A stretch of 64,000 bases of DNA from Eubacterium sp. (GCA_016292095.1 JAEFAB010000053.1:62001-126000); one strand, 5' to 3'; shown: positions 52,489-62,038, counted from the stretch's first letter. Translations and numbers: made by a program. The notes: a model not told the origin generated them from the letters alone.

Positions 52489-53328
52489 TTATCTTTTTTT
52501 GAAAAAATAATCGTATTTATCATCTTCGACAGAATCTTCATTGTAATTAAAATACTTGTTGTAGGCATCCTGCAATTCTTCTAAATCCGTTCCGTAGTCA
52601 TTTGGGTTATAATTTTTCAGTGGGTCAACGGTTTGTTCCGGTTCCGGAGAAGGATTGTTATAGATTTTATCATAAGTTCCTAAGACCGTTTCCGGTGGCT
52701 CGTAAGAGAAAGGTTCCTTTTCTTCAACCGGTTCTTTCGGAGTATCTGGAATTATTTGTTCTTGTTCGGTTGCAGCATTTGCTGCAGAATCCGGCTTCGT
52801 ATTGACCTGTGGTTCCTCATGGTAGAATAAATAATCATCTACAGCACCATAATTCACGGGGGAATTATAAATGCTTTCCGGTTCGTTGTAATCATAATAA
52901 AAATCATCATCGTCGGAATCCGTTGAGGCTTCCACTTTTTTGTTTTTGTCGGAAACCATCAATATTGAGAATCCTACGGCCAAAATGGTAACGATGCTGA
53001 AAGCAGTCGGAAACAGAGTAATTGCTTTCATGGTATAACAGAGTCTCGGATTTGCACGAAGAACTCTGACAGAAACCAAAGAGCCATTTGTTACGTTACC
53101 GGGAAGCATAATGACATTAACATTATCATAAGTAACGCCCTTATATTGATAACAAAGTGTCGGTCGCACCTCCCCTTGATGAGGCGAAGAGTATGTATAA
53201 TAAGTTTGCATTTTTACCTGTGCAATAACTTCATCCGAACAAGTATATCGGAAGATGCTTACTCCTATTAGGAAGGTTGTAAAGCCTATTAGTAAACTGC
53301 AAGGAATAAAATATTTTAGTTTTTTCAT
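52489..53328 (-). CDS. Two-span membrane protein with long acidic cytoplasmic tail
   Basis: 279 residues. One membrane span at about 7-26, an extracytoplasmic domain (27-103) that resembles DUF3592-like small beta domains, and a second span at about 104-126. The remaining 150 residues are acidic and Pro/Asn/Tyr-rich, e.g. DSDDDDFYYDYNEPE and KYDYFFKKR at the end, and look disordered. No enzymatic motif. The function is unknown. It follows no operon partner closely: the flippase gene starts upstream and ends 35 bases before it, so read-through from the glycan cluster is possible. Confidence 0.65.
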   Translation of the reverse strand: MKKLKYFIPCSLLIGFTTFLIGVSIFRYTCSDEVIAQVKMQTYYTYSSPHQGEVRPTLCYQYKGVTYDNVNVIMLPGNVTNGSLVSVRVLRANPRLCYTMKAITLFPTAFSIVTILAVGFSILMVSDKNKKVEASTDSDDDDFYYDYNEPESIYNSPVNYGAVDDYLFYHEEPQVNTKPDSAANAATEQEQIIPDTPKEPVEEKEPFSYEPPETVLGTYDKIYNNPSPEPEQTVDPLKNYNPNDYGTDLEELQDAYNKYFNYNEDSVEDDKYDYFFKKR

Positions 53329-53363
53329 TTTTCATAACTCCTGTGTATTTTAATCAATTTACT

Positions 53364-54371
53364 CTAATCTGTTTTTTCCAGTTTTTTCTCACGTAGATTA
53401 GTAATCTGTGTAAAGAGGAAGGCGATGAAGATTAAAATCAGTTCTGCAACAGTAGCCCAAAGTCTGGAAATAACAGAAATAATTACTATGGTTGGTTCAC
53501 TAGGAATAATTAAAGCAAGACCAACACCAATAATTCCTTCTCGAACACCTAATCCGGAAACTGTAAAAACGGCTAAAATACCAATAATTGCGGAAATGCC
53601 GTAAATACCCGCACAGTACAATGATTCACTTAAAGGAACCGGGTAAATGGACCTTACAAGCAGATAGAAACCTGCACCGACAATGATCCAGTTTGCAATA
53701 AACAGTAATACAACCTTAATCATCTGTGGATAAGTAATCGGTATTTCCATATCCTGTTTTTTAATCAGCTTTCCAAAAGTTCTTAGGAAGAAATTGATAA
53801 TCTTTGGATTGATGCAGATAAAGAATGCTACAATCAAAAGAATCAGCAAACCAATAAAGATATATAATGCTGTTTCATTGGAAGCATTTGGAACTACTTT
53901 GTGTGCCAAATCCATCAACGCTTTTCTTGGGAAGAAGAACAACGAAATCAGGAACAGGAACGCTGCACCCAGCAGAGTACAGATGTTTTCCAAAAAGAAA
54001 CAGATGGTCACTTTACTAAGTTTTACACCTTCCTTTTCATAAGCCGGAAATCTTGCAGCCAGCATAAATACTTTTCCGGGAATGTATTTTCCAAGAATTG
54101 AATATAGGTAGCAAACAACGGCATTCTTGTAAGTAATGGATGAATCATTTAAGTAAGTGATATAGTGCCATAAGGATGCCAGTGTGATTTTGTAAGCAAA
54201 GTAGAGCAGCATGGAACCGGCAAAGATTCCCCAGTTTGGTTTGAAGTTAAGTTCTTTGATTTCATTTATGTTTTTCTTAAAATATCGAACTAAAAAGTAA
54301 ACAACAAGCACAAGAAACAGAATTTTTAACCATTTCATAATTGTAGCTTTGTTTAATTGCATCTTTTTCAT
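53364..54371 (-). CDS. Flippase-like integral membrane protein (LPG synthase TM / UPF0104 type)
   Basis: 335 residues with about eight membrane spans, of the family that includes the flippase domain of MprF and archaeal AglD. Recognisable are the YSILGKYIPGKVFMLAAR segment (about 93-110) and the VSGLGVREGIIG loop (about 268-279). Members move or modify lipid-linked substrates. It is the last gene of a glycan cluster, 94 bases behind the pyruvyltransferase-fusion gene; a hairpin in that gap may reduce transcription into it. AGGAGG lies upstream of ATG 54371. Substrate unknown. Confidence 0.85.
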   Translation of the reverse strand: MKKMQLNKATIMKWLKILFLVLVVYFLVRYFKKNINEIKELNFKPNWGIFAGSMLLYFAYKITLASLWHYITYLNDSSITYKNAVVCYLYSILGKYIPGKVFMLAARFPAYEKEGVKLSKVTICFFLENICTLLGAAFLFLISLFFFPRKALMDLAHKVVPNASNETALYIFIGLLILLIVAFFICINPKIINFFLRTFGKLIKKQDMEIPITYPQMIKVVLLFIANWIIVGAGFYLLVRSIYPVPLSESLYCAGIYGISAIIGILAVFTVSGLGVREGIIGVGLALIIPSEPTIVIISVISRLWATVAELILIFIAFLFTQITNLREKKLEKTD

Positions 54372-54412
54372 TTCTTAATCCTCCTAGGTTGGATAAAAGT
54401 TCTTATCCGTAT

Positions 54413-54446
54413 AAAACACTTGGACACCAAAGATGCCCAAGTGTAA
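54413..54446 (-). terminator. Probable terminator after the pyruvyltransferase-fusion gene
   Basis: Minus-strand arms ACACTTGG and CCAAGTGT (+ strand 54437-54444 and 54416-54423), followed by TTTTAT. The T-tract is short, so it may be leaky. A second perfect hairpin, GGATAA/TTATCC, is at 54391-54408. Confidence 0.55.
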
Positions 54447-54465
54447 TTCTAAGTCTGTATTAAAT

Positions 54466-56775
54466 TTAGAAACTCAGCAATACTCTGATAAAGCACATGT
54501 AGTAGTAAATAAACCAGGTTGGTTTCTTTGCTAATTTATCATACTTTTCTTCAGAATATTTTTTGTTGCGTTCCGCCAAGCGATAAGCCAGTTTGTGATT
54601 CCATTTACATTTTGAAGTAGTATCCAAAGTCTGGTTTCCTTTGGCACCTGCCGCATTAAATTTAAATACCAAAGCACGCTTCTGGCTTCTCACCATATCG
54701 CGGCTGCTTAAATGAGTTGCATGAATGTCGCCTTCGGCAATGGCGCGGTTCATAAAGTCATAAGCTTTCTGAGAGCGGATTACACAGCTGGTGTGTTTAA
54801 TTGTTTCACTCTTCATTTCTTTCAGCCATACATCGCCGAAACTGATATCACTGGCACGACCATACTGATCCTGACAGTACATACAACTACCGTTTTCAAA
54901 GTAGTAGGCGTTCTTGTAAGCACAAATTGTTTTGGAATAAGAGAAATTCTTTTCGGATTTATCTTTGTAAATCACGCTGGAAGTTCCTCTCCAGTGACCG
55001 CGTCTGTAGTAAAGACGTTCAGCATTTTCACTAGGAATTCCGGATTTTTCCATGGAAAGGGTTGTGGCTTTTACGGAATGAGTACCGCTGCAGTAAAGTC
55101 CAAGCTTTAAGACAACCTTTTCTCTTAATTCTTCGTCTTTTGCTAAAATTGCATCTAATCCGCGAAGCATACAAGGAACCATAACAACGGCAACCTTGCC
55201 ATCAAAGTTCTTAATCACATCAATGTGCTTCAAAATCGGAATGTTCATATAGATACTGGAAGAAGCATTGCGAATTTCTTCTTCGGTAGTAGCTACATAA
55301 GTTTTGTAAGTTAATTCGCCGTTTTCAAAGGCTGTTTTGGAAACCCAGGCACCGTCAATATCTCCATGTCGTAACATATTGCAGAGAAGGGCAGTCACCA
55401 TACCACCGGAAGCGGCATTCTGACGAATGGTTTCATCCAAAGCGTATCCTTTTTTACAACCAATGTGTTCCCCGATGTATTTGTCCGGATTTTTAAAATC
55501 TAACAGCCTGGGACGCTTATAAGGTTTTTCCATAATGTCATCGATGATTTCGCTGATATAACGAATATTATCTCTGGAACTTTCCAAAACCTTATCCAAA
55601 TTCTTATCCAGTTTTTCGCGGATATCTGCTTCATTAGAAACAAATTCCTGGAAACTCTTCTCTAATTCATTTAATTCGAGCTTTGAAAAGTCAATGGCAT
55701 ACTGACCCAATTCAAACATATCAAGAACTTCCTGATATTTGTGGCTCCAGCCAATCAGCAGTACAGGAACTTTCTGTTCCAGGGAACCAATCATAGCGTG
55801 GAAACGGGAAGCGATTAAGAAACGACATTTTCCGATAAATGCACGAATCTGTTCTGCATCCATTTCTTCATGATACCAGCGAACCTTGTCTTTGTTCTTG
55901 ACTGCATCATAAATCGCATCGCCTACCATTAAGTCATTATTTCTGGACTTTTCACTGTTAATACGGGCTGCGTTTGCAATAAGCATTACGTTGTAACCCT
56001 GTTCGTTTAAGTAATCTACAAAAGAAACCATAGTATCTTTGTAGTTGATTTTCATCTTATTACATTTCTTTTCTACAACGGAACTAATGGATAAACCGAT
56101 GACATTGTCGTTATAGAAAGAATCGCCGGCACAAAGCTCATCTACCTTCCGGTTCCAGGAAGGGCTGTCTTCCATGGAGAAAGCACCGTCGGCACAAAGC
56201 TTTACATTGTCCTTGATGCCAATGCCCATCAGGTTATCGTAAGTTCCCTGACCTCTGGCACAAATCAATTTCAATTTTGGAAGAATCCATTTTGCAAGGA
56301 ACTTGTTATATGGATTTTTGAATGTTCCCAGTGCCTGAGAATACTTTACGACCGGTGTGCCTACCAAAAGCGGAACAGCAGCACAGATGAAAGCATAGGT
56401 ATTCATTACAAAACCACGGCTGTCTACGAAGGAAATTCCTGCTTCGTCGACTACCAAATCGGTTTTTAAATAAGTCTTGATAATTTTATTTTTTGCAATC
56501 AACTTTTTAATTGGCGGACACCATTTAAAAAGTTTGTAAAGGATTGCAAGTGGGAAAGCAACAAACATCAGCTGTTCCGGTTTTGTACTTGTAATATTAA
56601 TAAAGTCAAACGGAAGCTGTTTCTTGTCTTCTCCCGGGTACACAGACATAAGATTGATATTCAGTCTGTCACCGTATTTCTGATGTAACTGAGTAATAGA
56701 GCTTTGAAGCATTGCAGCCGCACCCTTGTTACCGCTGTAGCTGGCAGCTGTAATACCGATATAAATATCTCGCAT
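54466..56775 (-). CDS. Fusion of polysaccharide pyruvyltransferase and FrhB-like flavin/Fe-S domain
   Basis: 769 residues. The N-terminal part (1-~425) is a polysaccharide pyruvyltransferase/WcaK-type domain: ITAASYSGNKGAAAML opening and SRFHAMIGSLEQKVPVLLIGW near 330. The second part (about 430-720) is like the F420 hydrogenase/dehydrogenase beta subunit (FrhB): IGCKKGYAL, NAASGGMVTAL, MVPCMLRGLDAI, and SCMYCQDQYGRASDISFGDVWL near the end, with the CxxC. In other organisms the two are usually separate. Acceptor and redox role are unknown; reductive or ketal modification of a surface glycan is inferred from the adjacent glycosyltransferases. Confidence 0.85.
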   Translation of the reverse strand: MRDIYIGITAASYSGNKGAAAMLQSSITQLHQKYGDRLNINLMSVYPGEDKKQLPFDFINITSTKPEQLMFVAFPLAILYKLFKWCPPIKKLIAKNKIIKTYLKTDLVVDEAGISFVDSRGFVMNTYAFICAAVPLLVGTPVVKYSQALGTFKNPYNKFLAKWILPKLKLICARGQGTYDNLMGIGIKDNVKLCADGAFSMEDSPSWNRKVDELCAGDSFYNDNVIGLSISSVVEKKCNKMKINYKDTMVSFVDYLNEQGYNVMLIANAARINSEKSRNNDLMVGDAIYDAVKNKDKVRWYHEEMDAEQIRAFIGKCRFLIASRFHAMIGSLEQKVPVLLIGWSHKYQEVLDMFELGQYAIDFSKLELNELEKSFQEFVSNEADIREKLDKNLDKVLESSRDNIRYISEIIDDIMEKPYKRPRLLDFKNPDKYIGEHIGCKKGYALDETIRQNAASGGMVTALLCNMLRHGDIDGAWVSKTAFENGELTYKTYVATTEEEIRNASSSIYMNIPILKHIDVIKNFDGKVAVVMVPCMLRGLDAILAKDEELREKVVLKLGLYCSGTHSVKATTLSMEKSGIPSENAERLYYRRGHWRGTSSVIYKDKSEKNFSYSKTICAYKNAYYFENGSCMYCQDQYGRASDISFGDVWLKEMKSETIKHTSCVIRSQKAYDFMNRAIAEGDIHATHLSSRDMVRSQKRALVFKFNAAGAKGNQTLDTTSKCKWNHKLAYRLAERNKKYSEEKYDKLAKKPTWFIYYYMCFIRVLLSF

Positions 56776-56781
56776 TCTTAA

Positions 56782-57744
56782 TTATTCTCCTTTTTTATCC
56801 TCTGTTTTATCATAATCAATTTTACGAACATGATACTGAACATCTTCTAAAATCTTTCTGCTGGAAGCAATAACATCAGCTAATAAAGCAATAATGTAAG
56901 TCTGAACACCCATCAGAATGAATGTGCTGGATAAAATAAGTGACTGTACGTGTCCGGAACCATGTCCCATTCCTAAATATACAAGGAAACGTACGCCGAT
57001 TCCGATACCAATGAGGAATAAAAGAATTCCGATGGTGCCGAAGAAACGAAGTGGCTTGTACATAATAAAGGAACGAACAATTGTTACCATAGAACGTTTT
57101 ACATAACCAAACATACTGCTGAAAAGTCTGGATTTACGAAGCTCCGGATTGGTTCTGATTGGAACAGATTCCATAGCAATCTTCTGACGACCTGCCTGGA
57201 TGATTGTTTCCAAAGTATAAGTATATTCGTTGGTAACATTTAAACGCATTGCAGCATCTCTGCTGTATGCTCTGAATCCACTTGGAGCATCCGGAATATC
57301 GGATTTCGAAGCTACACGAACAGTCCAGCTTCCCAAGTGCTGTAATTTTTTCTTTAATGGTGAGAAATGTTCTGTTTGATCAATTGGTCTTTCGCCGATT
57401 ACAATATCAGCCTTTTCATCGATAATTGGGCGAACCAATTTTTCAATGTCATCACCGTTGTACTGATTGTCTGCATCTGTGTTAACAATAATGTCAGCAC
57501 CGTTTCTGAGGCAGGCATCAAGACCAGCCATAAATCCTTTTGCTAATCCTTTATTTTTCTTGAAGTTAACTACATAGTGAACTCCCCATTTTTTTGCTAC
57601 TTCTACAGTTGCATCCTGACTACCGTCATTAATAATCAAATATTCAATGGTATCAATGCCATCAATATGTTTTGGCAAATCATTTAATGCAATTTCCAAT
57701 GTTTCTGCCTCGTTATAACAAGGAACCTGAATGATAAGTTTCAT
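56782..57744 (-). CDS. Family 2 glycosyltransferase, DPM1-like with two C-terminal membrane spans
   Basis: 320 residues. A GT-A fold glycosyltransferase (1-~225) opening with IQVPCYNEAETL; NDGSQDATVEV and the metal-binding NTDADNQYNG block follow. Two or more hydrophobic segments (about 232-258 and 265-295) anchor it in the membrane. It is of the type that makes polyprenyl-phosphate-linked sugars or extends glycans on the cytosolic face. It lies 6 bases before the pyruvyltransferase-fusion gene and 11 bases after the large membrane protein gene. AGGAGG at the start. Confidence 0.92.
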   Translation of the reverse strand: MKLIIQVPCYNEAETLEIALNDLPKHIDGIDTIEYLIINDGSQDATVEVAKKWGVHYVVNFKKNKGLAKGFMAGLDACLRNGADIIVNTDADNQYNGDDIEKLVRPIIDEKADIVIGERPIDQTEHFSPLKKKLQHLGSWTVRVASKSDIPDAPSGFRAYSRDAAMRLNVTNEYTYTLETIIQAGRQKIAMESVPIRTNPELRKSRLFSSMFGYVKRSMVTIVRSFIMYKPLRFFGTIGILLFLIGIGIGVRFLVYLGMGHGSGHVQSLILSSTFILMGVQTYIIALLADVIASSRKILEDVQYHVRKIDYDKTEDKKGE

Positions 57745-57755
57745 TTGTATGCCTC

Positions 57756-59747
57756 CTATAATTCAATTTTTTTATAATTAAAAGGTGTTACGCTGAAACC
57801 AGCGGCTTCAACCTCTTTTGCCAGGTTTTTACCCTGAATAAATACAACATCGCGGGCAGCGTTCTTGTAATCGAAGTTATCGATTGTATAGAATTCTGCA
57901 TCAGGATATTGTTCTTTTACATAATTTGCTGCGTTGTGAATAGCAGATCTTCTGCAGATAATAAAGAATTCTTTCTGGTCCTTTGTATCCTGCAGGAACG
58001 GTAATCTACTGAAATCAAATCTCGGAAGTAAAAGCTGATAGTGTTTTACGTCCTTTGAAGTGTTCTTAAATGGTTTTCCGTTGCTGTCAATCTGATAGTA
58101 CTTCACGCTACCTTCGGAAGCAACATAAACACCGTTGTACTTTGTAGAGACATGAGCCTTATGGTTAATGTCTGAAATCTGCGTAACAACTTCATTAACA
58201 CTGCCATAGATATATCTGTCATGAGCAATACGAACGTTGGAAAATACATAAGTGTAGTTTACAACGGAAATCGTAAAGACAATACCGGCAATGGTTAATA
58301 ACAATTTCTTTTTCTTAGCACAGGAGAGTGCAAGAATTACAAGGAAAATACACAATGATACGATGGCGGTAAATACCAACGTGTCGTTCAAATCCGGGAA
58401 CGACGCAGAAGTATGGCCGTCTTCGATTTTCAAAAATGCAGTTAATGAAAGGAAATAACGTGCATTGGTTCTTCCAACATCATCCAGGGATGGTCCGACA
58501 AAGAACTTGAATCCCACAATAATCGTGATGAAGAAAAGAATACTGAGAATCTTTGTTTTCCAACGGATCAGTGTATCTTTTTTCTCAATCAGGAAGTAAA
58601 GTGCAAGGAAACAAATCGGTCCTACGGCACTTACGGTATAACGTCCGAAGACTGCTCTGTCAGCACGGGTAACTTTAATTCCGTAGAATAAGTTGTAAAC
58701 ACTTGGGTAGAAGAATAAAGATCCCATGAAAAATACACCAAGTAATACCACTAATGCAAATACAGAAAGAATTGTTGCCTGTGTTGAGAATTCGTTTTTC
58801 TGTTTCTTCTTAAAAATCAAACGAAGTGTCAGATACAGTGTTGCTGCAAATCCAAGGATTACAAGACCCATAGTGGAAGCACAAAGATTGAAAATCCAAC
58901 CGGTTGCAAGCTTTCCGTAAATCAAGAATCCTTTGAATGTAAAGATGTTTACAAATGTATCGACATCGAAACTGTCAAAACCACCGTGACGCGGTTCGTA
59001 ATTAGCGAATGTTGCATGTTTGAAATAACGGGTTAACATTTTATCAATCAACAGGAATAATGCTGTAGATGGAATATAAAACCAGTAATTTACAATATGC
59101 TTCTTTACAAAAACAGAAATGAAAAAGACTGTCATTACTGTTGCAATTACAAGAACAATTCCTCTGGAATGTGCCATGTATGCGTAAACAGAAACAAGCG
59201 ATAACAGAACAGAGTAAATCTTGCGCTGTTTGCTGTCTGTTTCATCTTCTAAAGTGGATAATTTTAAAAAGAGTAAGCTTAATACCCATGGAAGGAAAAT
59301 CAACATAAATTCCCCTCTGGTGTATTCTGCATATAACCAAATTGAAGAAATACCACTGCCGCCTAAAGCAATCAATAAAGCACTGACTTTAGAATCAATT
59401 TTTAAATAAACGCGTGCAATGTGGTAAGCGATAACCGGAATGAAGCTGACAAATACCATCTGAACGGAAACCAGCACCGGATAAATTAAATAAGGGTCAT
59501 CTCTTAAAAGAATATAGAATGGATAGTAGAAAATAACCTGTCCGTATTTATAGTAAAAACCGCCCATACTCTGAATACATCGAATCCAATCATCTCCTGC
59601 AAGGTGTGCAGTATTTGAAATTGTTCCGATTTCATCTAAAACGCCCGGAACGAGCAACTGCATGGACGAATAAATCGTTGCGGCTGCAAATAATACATAC
59701 AAAATAATCTTAATCGTTTTATCGCTCATTTTGGATATAAAATTCAT
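57756..59747 (-). CDS. Large polytopic membrane protein, GT-C glycosyltransferase-like
   Basis: 663 residues. About a dozen membrane spans (about 14-510) precede an extracytoplasmic domain (about 515-663). The first external loop, with VLDEIGTISNTAHLAGDDW, has acidic residues placed like those of GT-C enzymes that take sugars from polyprenyl phosphates; no exact family was recognised. Together with the GT2 gene next to it, it would transfer lipid-linked sugars to a surface glycan. First gene of the cluster. The ATG has only a weak AAGAG upstream; a strong AGGAGG lies 44 bases upstream of it without any start codon. Confidence 0.75.
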   Translation of the reverse strand: MNFISKMSDKTIKIILYVLFAAATIYSSMQLLVPGVLDEIGTISNTAHLAGDDWIRCIQSMGGFYYKYGQVIFYYPFYILLRDDPYLIYPVLVSVQMVFVSFIPVIAYHIARVYLKIDSKVSALLIALGGSGISSIWLYAEYTRGEFMLIFLPWVLSLLFLKLSTLEDETDSKQRKIYSVLLSLVSVYAYMAHSRGIVLVIATVMTVFFISVFVKKHIVNYWFYIPSTALFLLIDKMLTRYFKHATFANYEPRHGGFDSFDVDTFVNIFTFKGFLIYGKLATGWIFNLCASTMGLVILGFAATLYLTLRLIFKKKQKNEFSTQATILSVFALVVLLGVFFMGSLFFYPSVYNLFYGIKVTRADRAVFGRYTVSAVGPICFLALYFLIEKKDTLIRWKTKILSILFFITIIVGFKFFVGPSLDDVGRTNARYFLSLTAFLKIEDGHTSASFPDLNDTLVFTAIVSLCIFLVILALSCAKKKKLLLTIAGIVFTISVVNYTYVFSNVRIAHDRYIYGSVNEVVTQISDINHKAHVSTKYNGVYVASEGSVKYYQIDSNGKPFKNTSKDVKHYQLLLPRFDFSRLPFLQDTKDQKEFFIICRRSAIHNAANYVKEQYPDAEFYTIDNFDYKNAARDVVFIQGKNLAKEVEAAGFSVTPFNYKKIEL

Positions 59748-59841
59748 GACATCTGTTTTTTCTCTTTATAATAAGAAAATAAAAAGAAAATCCTCCTGAT
59801 ATTTTTTTGAATTGTGCATCAAAACGCACAGCAACAAGAAT

Positions 59842-59870
59842 ATCTTATTCCGACAACGCTAAAAAGTCAA
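59842..59870 (-). promoter_or_regulatory. Promoter of the glycan cluster
   Basis: Minus strand TTGACT (59865-59870), spacer 17, TAAGAT (59842-59847). The same hexamers and spacing occur in the gatCAB promoter. The leader is about 88 bases. Confidence 0.65.
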
Positions 59871-59917
59871 TAAAATATTCGGGGGCTTTTTGACATAATA
59901 TGTAAATAGGAAGAAAA

Positions 59918-59954
59918 AAATCCCCTGTCTTTCTGAATGAAAGACAAGGGATTT
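59918..59954 (-). terminator. Terminator after the SH3/lysozyme-like gene
   Basis: 16-base arms, with one wobble (59918-59933 and 59939-59954), followed on the minus strand by TTTT-rich sequence. Confidence 0.85.
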
Positions 59955-59960
59955 GTAATC

Positions 59961-61448
59961 TTATAAACCTTTACAATAAGAATAGGTGTAGTTTCTTCGC
60001 TGGGAATATTTCCCAAGAACACCATTCTTCAAAGCTGTTTTATGTAAGTACTTTAATGCATCTTCATCTTCACAGAATTTCTTTGCACTTCCGAAGTGGT
60101 CGATACATTCATTAATAATGGCTCTTGCATTTTGTGGGTTTTGCCAGAACAAATCGCAGAAGTAAGCGGTCAGTCCGTCATCGCTTAGTTTGTAGGTACT
60201 GATAGCAACGCGGATTTTTGCCTGAATATCTGAACGGATTCTTGAGTTCTGCACCTGAAGTCCCTGATTACTTCCTAACAATGCTTTAATTGCAATCAAT
60301 TCCGGATTGGTAAAAAGCCGTTTGGACTGTTCCCAGTTATCACCTCCAACAATGTCTTTGTACAAATCGGTGGCTTTTTCCTCCCCTTTCTTTCCGTGGA
60401 AAGAATCTTTGAGGATGGATTTTGCTTTGTCGGTATTGGCTGCCACAATCATTTTTAAAATGCCGTGAGCGTTTTCACCGTACCACTGCCATGCTCCGAC
60501 GGTAATGGTCTTTTCCCCGGAAGTCTTTGGATTTCTTGCTGCCATATAGTTTCCGGATTCGTTATGTGCAATCAATTTAATGATTTTATCCTGTAAAGGA
60601 TTTCCGGTAGAACCAATGGATAAATTCAAATAACTGTTCAGTGCCTGTTCTTCCTCGTAGGCAAGCTCTTCCTGATACTCATCATATTCTTCTTTTGTCA
60701 TAGCCTTTGGTGCGGTAATCTTGATGTCGATATCGGAAATCGGAACCCATCCGGAAATTGTATCGGTTCGTTCAATTAACGCATACTTTTCGTTCTTGCT
60801 AAGGTCGAGAATCGGATATTCGCCGTTCTTATAACCCATACCAACGACAGAACTGCTTTTCTGAGTTTTGCTTCGAACCGGAACACTCTTTTCCGTAATC
60901 ACGGCAGAGACGTTCTTGTTTTCCATCATGGATGTTTCCACTTTTTTGTTCTTAACTACATATTTTTTGGAAACATAACCGTTAATCTTACCGGACTTAA
61001 TGCGATACCATTTTTTGTCCTGTTCCACAATGGTCATCACGGCACCATCAGCCAGATATCCGGTTACTTTTGATTTCTTATTTGCTTTTTTATGAATTTC
61101 CAAAGCTTCGTCATCGCTTTCCCCTAAATCGGTCACTGCCATACGGGAAATCTGATTTTTGTACTTTTCGACTTTGGTCAGTTTCTTTTTCTTTGGTTTT
61201 TCCTTTTTGACGGAAACTTCCGTAGGTTGAGATTTGAACACCTGTAACTGCTTTGCAGAAAACGGGGAATCATTGAAAGAATCAATGATGCTGTCCTGTG
61301 CAACGGCCATATTCAATGAAGCCAATGCAGGATCCAGGTGAGAGACCGGCTTTTCCGATAAAGACAGTCTGTAAGATAAAGCAGCAGAACCGAATAACAC
61401 GAAAGCGGAACTGGCTGTAAATAGTATTTTTTTCGTTCTAAGTTTCAT
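59961..61448 (-). CDS. Exported protein with two SH3 domains and a lysozyme-like domain
   Basis: 495 residues. A signal peptide or anchor (1-27), Lys-rich linker (about 75-100), two bacterial SH3 domains (about 103-168, KSKVTGYLADGAVM; and 180-245, VPVRSKTQKSSSVVG), an acidic coiled segment (about 250-275), and a C-terminal domain (about 285-495) whose KLIAHNESGNYMAARNPK and VGAWQWYGENAHGI look like a goose-lysozyme or phage-muramidase fold with a candidate catalytic Glu. A peptidoglycan hydrolase is inferred. The start codon is fixed by a stop two codons before it, while the AAAGGAA site is 22 bases away with a hairpin in between. Confidence 0.82.
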   Translation of the reverse strand: MKLRTKKILFTASSAFVLFGSAALSYRLSLSEKPVSHLDPALASLNMAVAQDSIIDSFNDSPFSAKQLQVFKSQPTEVSVKKEKPKKKKLTKVEKYKNQISRMAVTDLGESDDEALEIHKKANKKSKVTGYLADGAVMTIVEQDKKWYRIKSGKINGYVSKKYVVKNKKVETSMMENKNVSAVITEKSVPVRSKTQKSSSVVGMGYKNGEYPILDLSKNEKYALIERTDTISGWVPISDIDIKITAPKAMTKEEYDEYQEELAYEEEQALNSYLNLSIGSTGNPLQDKIIKLIAHNESGNYMAARNPKTSGEKTITVGAWQWYGENAHGILKMIVAANTDKAKSILKDSFHGKKGEEKATDLYKDIVGGDNWEQSKRLFTNPELIAIKALLGSNQGLQVQNSRIRSDIQAKIRVAISTYKLSDDGLTAYFCDLFWQNPQNARAIINECIDHFGSAKKFCEDEDALKYLHKTALKNGVLGKYSQRRNYTYSYCKGL

Positions 61449-61595
61449 ATTCTAATCGACGAAATCGATATTCCTTTCTTAATTTAATATGTTTCACGCT
61501 CTTTTATCACAATCTACCCATTATTATAACACAAAAAGGGAATTAAACAACACGGTTCCGGCAGAAATGTTATAGGGGAGAAATCGCCGATTTAG

Positions 61596-61624
61596 TTGAC
61601 TTTTCCGCCTATTATTTATAAGAT
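61596..61624 (+). promoter_or_regulatory. Promoter of gatCAB
   Basis: TTGACT 61596-61601, spacer 17, TAAGAT 61619-61624. The short leader contains an A/T hairpin (about 61643-61664) but no T-box. Confidence 0.6.
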
Positions 61625-61701
61625 ATTGATTAAGTGTGTTAATTATATATGTTTCTTATATATAAGGTAAAAATCCATCACAGAAAATGGAGGAGGTTAT
61701 A

Positions 61702-61995
61702 ATGGCTAACATTATTTCGGATGAAACAATCGAATACGTTGGAATTCTGGCAAAACTGGAATTATCTGACGAAGAAAAAGAAAAAGCAAAAAAAGATATG
61801 GGCGAGATGCTTGACTATATTGATAAGTTAAACGAGTTGGACACCGGTGCGGTGGAACCAATGAGTCATGTATTCCCGGTTCATAATGTATTTCGCGAAG
61901 ATGTTGTTACCAATGGAGATGACAGGGAAAACATCCTTAAGAATGCACCGGAACACAATGAAGAATCCTTCATTGTTCCAAAGACATTTGATTAA
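61702..61995 (+). CDS. gatC: Asp/Glu-tRNA amidotransferase subunit C
   Basis: 97 residues, the small belt subunit that stabilises GatA and GatB. The N-terminal helical part ([20 protein letters not shown]) and the extended stretch [24 protein letters not shown] are typical. ATG 61702 follows GGAGGAGG closely; an upstream ATG five codons earlier has no site. First gene of the gatCAB operon, transcribed from a TTGACT/TAAGAT promoter. The enzyme converts Glu-tRNA-Gln and/or Asp-tRNA-Asn to the amidated forms. Confidence 0.95.
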   Translation: MANIISDETIEYVGILAKLELSDEEKEKAKKDMGEMLDYIDKLNELDTGAVEPMSHVFPVHNVFREDVVTNGDDRENILKNAPEHNEESFIVPKTFD

Positions 61996-62038
61996 GAAAA
62001 CCATTTGCGAAGCGCATGAGAGATAAGGAGATAATACA

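Noticed and set aside
59771-59797. Missed gene behind the strong AGGAGG at 59792-59797 (minus strand)
   Set aside because: No ATG, GTG or TTG follows at a usable distance, and the in-frame extension of the downstream gene meets a stop.
61625-61701. T-box or other riboswitch upstream of gatC
   Set aside because: The leader is about 70 bases, has only an A/T-rich hairpin and lacks the AGGTGGTACCGCG element.
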